Assembly (NCBI GenBank): GCA_951801825.1 | Contig: CATOOF010000001.1 | Span: 444,132 to 479,530 of the forward strand | Direction of reading: 5' to 3' | DNA length: 35,399 nt | Origin: an uncultured Alphaproteobacteria bacterium | Lineage (GTDB): Bacteria > Pseudomonadota > Alphaproteobacteria > Rs-D84 | Shown: positions 16,505 to 22,461 of the stretch, one piece after another | How positions within the stretch are numbered: the first letter of the stretch is position 1 | How the letters are laid out: each line of letters starts with the position of its first letter | Position numbers and translations under genes: made by a program | Notes under the pieces: generated by a model | Seen by the model: the letters and a program-made list of their open reading frames with translations, nothing else | Told to the model about the DNA's origin: nothing | Database searches by the model: none

Positions 16505-17506
16505 ATGGCAAAAGTAAGAGTTGCAATTAACGGTTTCGGCCGCATCGGTCGCTTGGTTTTGCGTGCGGCGCTGGAATCGGGACGTGACGATATTGAATTT
16601 GTTGCAGTTAACGATTTGGCCCCGGCGGAACAGAATGCATATTTGTTGGAATATGATTCCGTTCACGGCAAATTGCCGATGGATGTAAAACTGGAAGGGG
16701 ATACAATCATCGTTGGCAATCAAAAGATTAAATGCATTGCTGAAAAAGACCCGACAAAGTTGCCGTGGGGTGAAATGAATATCGATGTTGTTATGGAATG
16801 CACCGGTATCTTTACCGCCGCAGACAAGGCAAAGGTTCATTTGGAAGCGGGCGCAAAACGCGTTCTGGTATCAGCTCCATCGGCTGGTGCGGATGCGACA
16901 ATAGTTTATGGCGTAAATCAGGACACACTGAAATCGACTGATTTAATTGTATCAAACGCATCATGCACAACAAACTGCCTGGCCCCCGTGGCAAAGGTTT
17001 TGGACGATAACTTCGGTATTATATCGGGTTGGATGACGACTGTTCATGCGTATACCGGCGACCAGCAGTTGCTGGATAAAAACCACAAAGATTTTCGTCG
17101 TGCACGCGCGGCGGCACTGTCCATGATTCCGACCAGCACCGGCGCGGCCAAGGCGATTGGTCTGGTACTGCCGAAATTGGCGGGCAAACTGGACGGTATG
17201 GCAATCCGCGTTCCGACACCGGACGTATCGGTTGTTGAACTGGTTGTAAATCTGGAAAAAGATGCCACTGTTGATGCTGTAAACGCCGCGATGAAGGCCG
17301 CCGCATCACGTACATTCGGCTATAATGATAAACCGTTGGTCTCTATCGACTTTACCGGCGACGCGCACAGCTCTATCTTTGACGCATCCCAGACCAAGGT
17401 CTTGGGCGACCGCCTGGTTCATGTAACCGCATGGTATGACAACGAATGGGGTTTCTCTAACCGCATGGGCGACACGGCCGTTGCGATGGGGAAACTGATT
17501 AAATAA
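16505..17506 (+). CDS. gap: Type I glyceraldehyde-3-phosphate dehydrogenase
   Basis: A glycolytic enzyme that oxidises glyceraldehyde 3-phosphate with NAD and phosphate. The start is the ATG at 16505 because it is preceded by GAAAGGAA and opens the canonical AKVRVAINGFGRIGR. The 333 residues include active-site Cys154 in SNASCTTNC, the catalytic His in VHAYTGDQ and the C-terminal WYDNEWGFSNRM. Asp37 in VNDL favours NAD. A strong bidirectional terminator separates it from the convergent reverse transcriptase gene. Confidence 0.98.
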   Translation: MAKVRVAINGFGRIGRLVLRAALESGRDDIEFVAVNDLAPAEQNAYLLEYDSVHGKLPMDVKLEGDTIIVGNQKIKCIAEKDPTKLPWGEMNIDVVMECTGIFTAADKAKVHLEAGAKRVLVSAPSAGADATIVYGVNQDTLKSTDLIVSNASCTTNCLAPVAKVLDDNFGIISGWMTTVHAYTGDQQLLDKNHKDFRRARAAALSMIPTSTGAAKAIGLVLPKLAGKLDGMAIRVPTPDVSVVELVVNLEKDATVDAVNAAMKAAASRTFGYNDKPLVSIDFTGDAHSSIFDASQTKVLGDRLVHVTAWYDNEWGFSNRMGDTAVAMGKLIK

Positions 17507-17524
17507 TTACCAGTTATCATAGAT

Positions 17525-17552
17525 AAAAAATCCGGCCAACGCCGGATTTTTT
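17525..17552. terminator. Bidirectional terminator between gap and the DGR
   Basis: Perfect 12-bp stem AAAAAATCCGGC / GCCGGATTTTTT with loop CAAC. It ends both gap and the DGR reverse transcriptase transcript. Confidence 0.9.
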
Positions 17553-17553
17553 G

Positions 17554-18579
17554 TTATTGCAGATATTTGTTGTAAAAACGGATAAACGCGTTGTCCCCGG
17601 TCTGTCTGGCGTCGGAACGAAACTTTCGCCGCAGGTTATTACAGCGCGCCCACTTCATCCAACCACTGAACGCGGCCAGCTGGCTGCGGCTATGGGCGGA
17701 AATTTCTCTGTTCTGTATCAGCGTGCGCATATTTTGTTTCATTTTTTTTACGCCGGCCTTGGTTAAAATGACATAATCTTTAAAGTGACGGTATCCGATA
17801 AAGCTTATCCCGGCATCTGTTGGCTTTATAAAAGATTTAGAGAATGTCAGTTGCAGCTCTTTCCCCAGATACTCTTGCAATGTATTGCGCCATTTCCGCA
17901 GTGTTTCAATATCATTGGCAAACAGACAGAAATCATCACAGTATCGTATATAGTCGCGCACATGCAATTTATGCTTTATAAACATGTCTAAATCGTTCAT
18001 ATACAGATTACCCATCCATTGACTGGTTAAATTTCCAATTGGCATACCGCATTCCGTATAGGCCGAGCAGACAATATCCTCTAACACTTTCAGTATTCGC
18101 CGGTCCTGTATTTTCCGTCGCAGTATTTTTATCATGATTTCATGACGTATGCTGGGATAGAATTTGCGTATATCGCATTGCAACACGTATTTGTTGCGCC
18201 GCAGCATTTGCATACACCGATGCGATGCCTCATGCAGGCCGCGCCCCGGTATGCATGCATAAGAATCGCTGATAAACAGTTTCTGCCAAATAGGCCCCAG
18301 TATATTTATAAGCGCATGATGTACGATATGATCCGGATACAGTGGTAACATGAATACTTGTCGTTTCTTGGGCTCGTAAACGAAAAATATGCGGTATTGT
18401 CCTGTTTTATATGTGCCGTTTTTTAAGGATTTGCGCAGTCGCGCCAATTTTTGTTCACGGTGTCGCATAAAGATTTTTGCAGATATTTTGGATTTTTTTC
18501 CGCGCAGGGCATGGTCTGCGGCAATTTCGAAATTTTCCGCGGATATAAAATCGTTCCACAAATGTTTGTGTGTTTTCAT
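17554..18579 (-). CDS. Diversity-generating retroelement reverse transcriptase
   Basis: A 341-residue reverse transcriptase with only the RT palm and fingers plus a short C-terminal thumb. It has no maturase or endonuclease domain, which argues against a group II intron. Motifs in order: VFMLPLYPDHIVHHAL with SDSYACIPGRG (RT2), CDIRKFYPSI with catalytic D136, GMPIGNLTSQ (179-188, the SQ signature of DGR enzymes), YCDD with D215 and D216, LTFSKSF, and ISFIGYRHF. The start overlaps the stop of the accessory gene (ATGA), implying coupling. Together with TR and VR it completes a DGR, where it would copy TR RNA into adenine-mutated cDNA. Confidence 0.95.
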   Translation of the reverse strand: MKTHKHLWNDFISAENFEIAADHALRGKKSKISAKIFMRHREQKLARLRKSLKNGTYKTGQYRIFFVYEPKKRQVFMLPLYPDHIVHHALINILGPIWQKLFISDSYACIPGRGLHEASHRCMQMLRRNKYVLQCDIRKFYPSIRHEIMIKILRRKIQDRRILKVLEDIVCSAYTECGMPIGNLTSQWMGNLYMNDLDMFIKHKLHVRDYIRYCDDFCLFANDIETLRKWRNTLQEYLGKELQLTFSKSFIKPTDAGISFIGYRHFKDYVILTKAGVKKMKQNMRTLIQNREISAHSRSQLAAFSGWMKWARCNNLRRKFRSDARQTGDNAFIRFYNKYLQ

Positions 18580-18902
18580 GAAAAAGAATAATACTTGTCG
18601 ATTTTTACAATTGTTGTACAGAATGGAATGTTTTCTTTTGCAGATTGAATCTGGTCTATTAAAACACTGCTGCCTGTAAATACGACACAGATATTTTCAT
18701 CCAGAATAAATTGAATCTGCAGACAATCTGTTCCGTTTTTCTTTTTACTGCCCGATATTCTGAAATCTGTAATGGTGATTTCACGGTTTAAAATATCATT
18801 CATAAACTTTTTGTCGCCGGGCATTGGCAGTTTGTCGCGTGCAAATATGGAAAATTTAGGACACTTTGATTTATCAAGTTTTTTTATATCTTCGATTGTC
18901 AT
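18576..18902 (-). CDS. Small DGR accessory protein, not Avd-like
   Basis: A 108-residue protein from the ATG at 18902, chosen over one eight codons upstream because AAAGGAA lies directly before it. The sequence alternates short beta-prone segments (EITITDFRIS, DCLQIQFILDE, ICVVFTGSSVLI, TTIVKIDKYYSFS) and looks like a small OB-type or single-strand-binding-like fold rather than the four-helix bundle of Avd. It sits exactly where an accessory factor is expected, between the TR RNA and the RT, and is coupled to the RT by a 4-base overlap. A role in template RNA or cDNA handling is inference. Confidence 0.7.
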   Translation of the reverse strand: MTIEDIKKLDKSKCPKFSIFARDKLPMPGDKKFMNDILNREITITDFRISGSKKKNGTDCLQIQFILDENICVVFTGSSVLIDQIQSAKENIPFCTTIVKIDKYYSFS

Positions 18903-18903
18903 T

Positions 18904-19160
18904 TCATTTCCTTTTGTTAAAGACAATCAAACATTCGGGGGTTCGCCGGGTAAAGTAGCAGTTACTATCCCGAATGTTTCCTGCGTTATTTGTTCGGAGA
19001 ATGTGTCGCCACATTCTGCCGGGATATGTCGCCCCGCCTTTGATAAGGAAGGCATACAAACAGACGTTTTTATCCGTCTGAAAAGTGTTGTTTCGCACTT
19101 TGTCCTGCAGGTTAGCCAAACTTTATTTCCTTGCGTTATAAAGTTACCATTCCCCAAGGA
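18904..19160 (-). ncRNA. Structured DGR RNA spacer downstream of TR
   Basis: The stretch between TR and the accessory gene is packed with stem-loops. They are AAACATTCGGG/CCCGAATGTTT (18929-18939 with 18969-18979), AGAATGTG/CACATTCT with loop TCGC (18998-19017), GCCTT/AAGGC around 19036-19053, CAGACG/CGTCTG around 19060-19080, and AAAGTGT/GCACTTT around 19082-19100. In the Bordetella phage DGR the region just after TR is part of the structured RNA that primes cDNA synthesis, and this spacer is in the matching place. The assignment rests on position and structure. Confidence 0.6.
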
Positions 19161-19293
19161 GCCGACCGACCCGAACACGCCCGCACGGAACCCGGATTCG
19201 GCCCGGACGTTGATACCGCAGTTGTTCGCGCAGTTCGACCTGCAATCGGCAACCGAGGCATAAGTGATCCGGAACACCCAACGCGAGACCGCC
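19161..19293 (-). repeat. DGR template repeat (TR)
   Basis: A 133-bp copy of the 3' end of the target gene (VR at 19479-19611, offset 318). The two differ at nine positions: 19197, 19211, 19214, 19226, 19234, 19246, 19261, 19265 and 19268. Every one is an A in the minus-strand (coding) sense of TR: six A-to-G, two A-to-C and one A-to-T. Sixteen such adenines exist in TR; none of the other 117 positions differ. The adenines lie mainly in first and second codon positions, including four AAC codons, as in other DGRs. The 33 bp nearest the 3' end contain no adenine. Confidence 0.97.
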
Positions 19294-19332
19294 AATCGAA
19301 CCCGAACAGTCATCGTAGCGGCGACACACCCC

Positions 19333-19354
19333 ATTCCCGGATTTGCCCGGGAAT
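19333..19354. other. Hairpin between VR and TR
   Basis: Stem ATTCCCGG/CCGGGAAT, loop ATTTGC. On the plus strand it is followed by TTTT, so it could be a weak terminator there. On the minus strand it lies just upstream of TR and may be a structural part of the DGR RNA. Confidence 0.5.
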
Positions 19355-19391
19355 TTTCAAAAAATTTCGGCCTGCGGCGCTGGTTCCCACC

Positions 19392-19412
19392 GGGGGCGGG
19401 GTCGCCGCCCCC
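19392..19412. other. GC-rich hairpin between VR and TR
   Basis: Stem GGGGGCGG/CCGCCCCC with a 5-base loop. It lies between the post-VR hairpin and TR. Its role is unknown. Confidence 0.5.
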
Positions 19413-19432
19413 GAACCCACACCCAGTAACCG

Positions 19433-19453
19433 GCCTATGCGTTTCGCATAGGC
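19433..19453 (-). other. Post-VR hairpin/cruciform
   Basis: Minus-strand GCCTATGCG AAA CGCATAGGC, a perfect 9-bp stem with a 3-base loop, 25 bp beyond the end of the VR. In the Bordetella phage and other DGRs a short perfect hairpin just downstream of the VR raises target-site use by forming a hairpin or cruciform. Position, stem length and the small loop match. Confidence 0.75.
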
Positions 19454-19472
19454 ATTACCGCATACCGCTTTA

Positions 19473-19925
19473 TCAATTGCCGACCGACCCGAACACGCCC
19501 GCACGGAACCCGGACTCGGCCCGGACGTAGAGACCGCAGTTGTCCGCGCAGCTCGACCTGCAACCGGCAACCGAGGCAGAAGCGACCCGGAACACCCAAC
19601 GCGAGACCGCCGGATGCGTCATTTTGCACCAACAATATTTGCCGGTTCTTTCACCGCCGGTGGCAATTTCACCATTTGAATCACGCAGCTCTTCAACAGA
19701 ACTGTTCATCTGGCCACTGGTATCAACACATGTGGCTATACCCCAGACGGTCCCGTATGAAAATGTTGCCGACCATTCAAACAAATCTGAATTATAAGTG
19801 TTGCTTATCCCCGAAATAACCGGGTCCAGCACGATTGCCAATGTATCGTCCGTTGCGCACATTGTGGTTGCCCCGGCCGATGCGCAAAACATTGCAATTA
19901 GCCCCGCCATCATTATTTTTTTCAT
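19473..19925 (-). CDS. DGR variable target protein, secreted and Cys-rich
   Basis: A 150-residue protein from the ATG at 19925, chosen because a GGGGG tract lies upstream and a signal peptide follows (MKKIMMAGLIAMFCASAGA). The C-terminal 45 residues are encoded by the VR. The residues that differ from the TR-encoded version are I-V, T-A, Y-S, D-G, N-S, N-D, I-L and N-Y, around conserved cysteines and the pattern CWC...SRWVF...C..C...C...GFR. The stop codon directly follows the VR. The protein resembles its neighbour at 19947 and lacks an obvious C-type-lectin core, so the variable scaffold may be a small disulfide fold. It is exported and presumably binds a surface or ligand. Confidence 0.9.
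   Translation of the reverse strand: MKKIMMAGLIAMFCASAGATTMCATDDTLAIVLDPVISGISNTYNSDLFEWSATFSYGTVWGIATCVDTSGQMNSSVEELRDSNGEIATGGERTGKYCWCKMTHPAVSRWVFRVASASVAGCRSSCADNCGLYVRAESGFRAGVFGSVGN
19479..19611 (-). repeat. DGR variable repeat (VR)
   Basis: Target copy of TR, 124 of 133 bases identical, ending two codons before the terminus of the target gene. Its 3' end on the coding strand is GC-rich and free of mismatches, as expected for an initiation-of-mutagenic-homing site. The homology ends abruptly at 19611; beyond it target and TR flanks are unrelated. Confidence 0.97.
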
Positions 19926-19946
19926 ATCCCATACCCCCGTTTTCAA

Positions 19947-20432
19947 TTACCAAATCGCCAGATATATTCCATTTGTGCGAAAATTATTAGTGTTATCCTT
20001 TATCGCGGTCGCGCATGCGCTGGTACAGCCGGCATCGCATGCATCTTCGCTGTCGAATGCGCCGTAATACACCCACCATGAAGTTACCGGGCCGCTCAAA
20101 CTGCACCAGCATTGTGTCCCAATGTCCGCACTGCTGGCGCGCAGATATACGTTTGCATCGCCGGGTGCGGCGGTGATCTCTGCGGTGTTGGTCGTTATTT
20201 CGTTGCATGTGGCGGTTCCGTTCAGCGTTCGCTGGGATGAATTGTTTGGCACCAGATCATATCCAAACCGCAGTGTAAAAGTTTTTTCTGCCGTGTTAGA
20301 AGATACAGATGTTGGATTCTCGCTCTTCTTTATTGTGAATACTGCCGTGCGATTACGAATGCATGTTGTTGCCGCATATGCGCCGGCATAAAACAATGTT
20401 AATAATATTGATAATGATATTGTCTTTTTCAT
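19947..20432 (-). CDS. Secreted Cys-rich paralogue of the DGR target
   Basis: A 161-residue protein from the ATG at 20432 (GGGGGAA upstream), with signal peptide MKKTISLSILLTLFYAGAYA. It shares the target protein's C-terminal plan: CWCSLSGPVTSWWVYYG, then CDAGCTSAC and FRTNGIY, matching CWCKMTHPAVSRWVF, CRSSCADNC and FRAGVFG. Its DNA shows no close match to TR, so it does not appear to be an active VR target. It lies 20 bp from the target start and 18 bp after the gene at 20451, so all three are probably one operon. It may be a fixed partner or the ancestor of the variable gene. Confidence 0.75.
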   Translation of the reverse strand: MKKTISLSILLTLFYAGAYAATTCIRNRTAVFTIKKSENPTSVSSNTAEKTFTLRFGYDLVPNNSSQRTLNGTATCNEITTNTAEITAAPGDANVYLRASSADIGTQCWCSLSGPVTSWWVYYGAFDSEDACDAGCTSACATAIKDNTNNFRTNGIYLAIW

Positions 20433-20450
20433 ATATTCCCCCATATCCCT

Positions 20451-21410
20451 TTAATCTGATATATGATACGTGCCCGTGGCAGATTTTATATTCATAACGC
20501 CACGTGCCGCCCCCGGTAAAAAGTTGATATAGCAAACCCCGTTCGACGTTTTGATGTTCAGTGCCGGCGTGGTCAGCTTTTCTGCATACAACGGCCATGC
20601 ATGGCCGCCGGCGGCATGCATTTCTGTTATCCCATGCGGGCAGGGCGTTGCGCATGTCCCCAGGCCTGTGTATGTCTTGTCGCGCTCGCACAATATGGCG
20701 CATAATCCATTTGATACGGCCCCCGATGCACAGTTCGCATTCAAACCATATGATACGTAATCCGATGCGCATGACATGTTTTCAGGTATGCTAAGCGTTT
20801 CTTCCGCGCCCGTGATGTCGTAAAAGTTTTCAGGGCATTCGCCGCGCTGGTACGCTGTGCATTCGCCATCGGATAAATATTGGCCATTGCCGCACAGTTT
20901 TGCACCGTATGCAACCAAAACGCCATTATATATCGGGGTAAAAAATTCGGGTAACTCGTATTGGCTATAAGAGTTCATACATTCCTCTAGCGTGGCTGAT
21001 GGCACCGAAAATGTTGCCTGGCCGATTTCAGTCTTGTATGAACCGTCTGGGCATTGCCCTTGGTTTTTTTTCTTGCATTCGCCGGCAATCAAGTGTTCGT
21101 CGGCGCCACACAGTTTTGCGCCATATTTTACCAGAACGCCATTATAAATCGCATGAAAAATATCCGGCAACTGTTCCTTGTTGTATGAATTCATACATTG
21201 GAGTTTCAATGTCATTGCCGAATATGTTGACGCATCAATAAGCGTTTCATAGTATCCGGCCGGACAATCATTTTGCATTTTTTCGATGCATGTACCATTG
21301 CTAAGTTGTTGGTCATTTTCGCACAACATAGGCCCATATCGCACGACGGTTGCGGCACTTGACGTGCCGTGAGCCGCTGCAATTGCTAATAAAATAATTA
21401 CGCCCCTCAT
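20451..21410 (-). CDS. Secreted protein with three Cys-rich repeats
   Basis: A 319-residue exported protein (signal MRGVIILLAIAAAHGTSSA). Three repeats of about 70 residues begin YGPMLCENDQQLSNGTC, YGAKLCGADEHLIAGEC and YGAKLCGNGQYLSDGEC, each followed by a C-P-x-G/N-x-Y segment. The first two end CMNSY...PIYNGVLV and HAIYNGVLV; the third diverges. A different C-terminal domain (PCPHGITEMHAAGGHAWP onward) follows. It heads the operon of the DGR target and its paralogue, behind the attenuator-like RNA at 21425-21608. A cell-surface role is likely; the exact function is unknown. Confidence 0.75.
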   Translation of the reverse strand: MRGVIILLAIAAAHGTSSAATVVRYGPMLCENDQQLSNGTCIEKMQNDCPAGYYETLIDASTYSAMTLKLQCMNSYNKEQLPDIFHAIYNGVLVKYGAKLCGADEHLIAGECKKKNQGQCPDGSYKTEIGQATFSVPSATLEECMNSYSQYELPEFFTPIYNGVLVAYGAKLCGNGQYLSDGECTAYQRGECPENFYDITGAEETLSIPENMSCASDYVSYGLNANCASGAVSNGLCAILCERDKTYTGLGTCATPCPHGITEMHAAGGHAWPLYAEKLTTPALNIKTSNGVCYINFLPGAARGVMNIKSATGTYHISD

Positions 21411-21424
21411 ACTTTTCCCGGTAT

Positions 21425-21608
21425 AAAGATAAAATTAAACCACCATAATCAGCTTAGGTGGTTGGAGGTTCGAAACTATATAAGAAGCAATAGCGGGCTT
21501 ATTCAACATATTCACCGCCCTCCAACCCTTGGTTGGAGATATTTTTTGTCCACCACGGACACTTCTTATACAGGTTCCGACGCCTGGTCGTGGCAACTCT
21601 CCACGACT
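21425..21608 (-). ncRNA. Attenuator-like leader RNA, copy C
   Basis: Leader of the operon containing the DGR target. It begins with hairpin GTCGTGG/CCACGAC. The arms on the minus strand are a1 CTCCAACC (21538-21531), a2 GGTTGGAGG (21527-21519), core GAATATGTTGAATAAGC (21513-21497), a3 CCTCCAACC (21468-21460) and terminator AACCACC/GGTGGTT (21463-21457 with 21444-21438) followed by TAATTTT. a3 overlaps the terminator 5' arm by four bases. The loop sequence GCGTCGGAA between the 5' hairpin and a1 is shared with copy D. Confidence 0.75.
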
Positions 21609-21614
21609 GATTTA

Positions 21615-21643
21615 ATCATAGTGCAAATCCAATTTTCTAGCAA
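21615..21643 (-). promoter_or_regulatory. Promoter of leader RNA copy C and the DGR-target operon
   Basis: On the minus strand TTGCTA (21643-21638), a 17-base spacer and TATGAT (21620-21615). The start is predicted near 21608, at the base of the leader's first hairpin. Confidence 0.7.
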
Positions 21644-21689
21644 GCGAATTTATTTCTTAAAAAACTTCTTGCATTTATTCTTTTCGCAG

Positions 21690-21695
21690 TATAAT
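21690..21695 (+). promoter_or_regulatory. tRNA-Asp -10 element
   Basis: TATAAT fifteen bases before the mature tRNA. The -35 is poor; TTCTTG at 21666-21671 gives an 18-base spacer. Confidence 0.55.
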
Positions 21696-21709
21696 ATACG
21701 TATCGCTCT

Positions 21710-21786
21710 GGGGTTGTAGCTCAGCTGGTTAGAGCGTCTGCCTGTCACGCAGAAGGTCGAGGGTTCGAGCCCCTTCAATCCCGCCA
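21710..21786 (+). tRNA. tRNA-Asp (GTC)
   Basis: A 77-base cloverleaf with acceptor GGGGTTG/CAATCCC, anticodon GTC in loop CTGTCAC, T-loop GTTCGAG, discriminator G and encoded CCA. Confidence 0.97.
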
Positions 21787-21878
21787 GAGATTTTATACCA
21801 CCACTATTGGTGGTATTTTTTTGTTTGTTATTTTTAATACTCGCGATATAATTGTTCCGTAACAAAGGGAGAAATAAT

Positions 21879-22283
21879 ATGAATATTAAAACTTTTGCAA
21901 TTGGTGCATGTATGTTGTCATTGGCGGCGTGCGGTGATTCTGCGCCGGATGCGGCTGCATTGCGTGGTGCGAATTTTGTATCCGAGCAGCCTGGTGCGAC
22001 AATCGCACTGTCGTTTGAACCCGAAGAGATGAAAGCATTCGGTCGTGTTGTAAACCTTTATAACGGTCCGTACAGTGTTGACGGCGACAAAATTAAATTT
22101 GGCGAAATGGCATCAACTATGATGATGGGCCCAATGGAGGCCATGGAAACAGAACAGGAATACTTCCGTTTCTTAAGCACTGTTGAAAACTATGAACTGT
22201 CAGATGGTCGCTTGGTATTGAAAGATGCCGCGGGCAAGGAAATGGTCTTCACTCAGGTAGACGAGCTGCCGTCCGAAGAATAA
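21879..22283 (+). CDS. META-domain lipoprotein
   Basis: A 134-residue protein from the ATG at 21879 (GGGAGAAA upstream), with a lipoprotein signal (TFAIGACMLSLAAC; Cys17). The mature part resembles a META/HslJ domain: GPYSVDGDKIKFGEMASTMM, then EQEYFRFLSTVENYELSDGRL and LVLKDAAGKEMVF. META domains are often found in stress-associated lipoproteins of unclear biochemistry. It lies between tRNA-Asp and tRNA-Glu. Confidence 0.8.
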   Translation: MNIKTFAIGACMLSLAACGDSAPDAAALRGANFVSEQPGATIALSFEPEEMKAFGRVVNLYNGPYSVDGDKIKFGEMASTMMMGPMEAMETEQEYFRFLSTVENYELSDGRLVLKDAAGKEMVFTQVDELPSEE

Positions 22284-22287
22284 TTGC

Positions 22288-22316
22288 TTGACAATAATCA
22301 AAATGCCGATTATAAT
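22288..22316 (+). promoter_or_regulatory. Consensus promoter of tRNA-Glu
   Basis: Perfect TTGACA, a 17-base spacer and perfect TATAAT, the strongest promoter visible in the window; it ends 15 bases before the tRNA. Confidence 0.9.
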
Positions 22317-22330
22317 CCGTCGGCAGTTTT

Positions 22331-22406
22331 GGTCCCATCGTCTAGAGGCCTAGGACACCGCCCTTTCAAGGCGAGAACACCGGTTCGACTCCGGTTGGGA
22401 CTGCCA
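22331..22406 (+). tRNA. tRNA-Glu (TTC)
   Basis: A 76-base cloverleaf with acceptor GGTCCCA/TGGGACT, anticodon TTC in loop CTTTCAA, T-loop GTTCGAC, discriminator G and encoded CCA. Confidence 0.96.
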
Positions 22407-22413
22407 AAAATAA

Positions 22414-22437
22414 AAGCCGACTTTTGGTCGGTTTTAA
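22414..22437 (+). terminator. tRNA-Glu terminator
   Basis: Stem AAGCCGAC/GTCGGTTT with loop TTTTG and a following T-rich stretch. Confidence 0.7.
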
Positions 22438-22461
22438 TTTTTATATAATTTTCTTTATTAT

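Noticed and set aside
17554-18579. Group II intron or retron reverse transcriptase
   Set aside because: No maturase or endonuclease domain and no intron or msr/msd structure; the GNLTSQ motif and the TR/VR pair fit a DGR.
18927-19334. Open frame of about 135 codons running through TR and the spacer
   Set aside because: It lacks a good start and ribosome-binding site, and it is open because TR copies a coding sequence. The template RNA explains it better than a protein.
19947-20432. Second VR in the paralogue
   Set aside because: The protein plan is related, but the DNA does not align with TR beyond short motifs, so no VR can be claimed.
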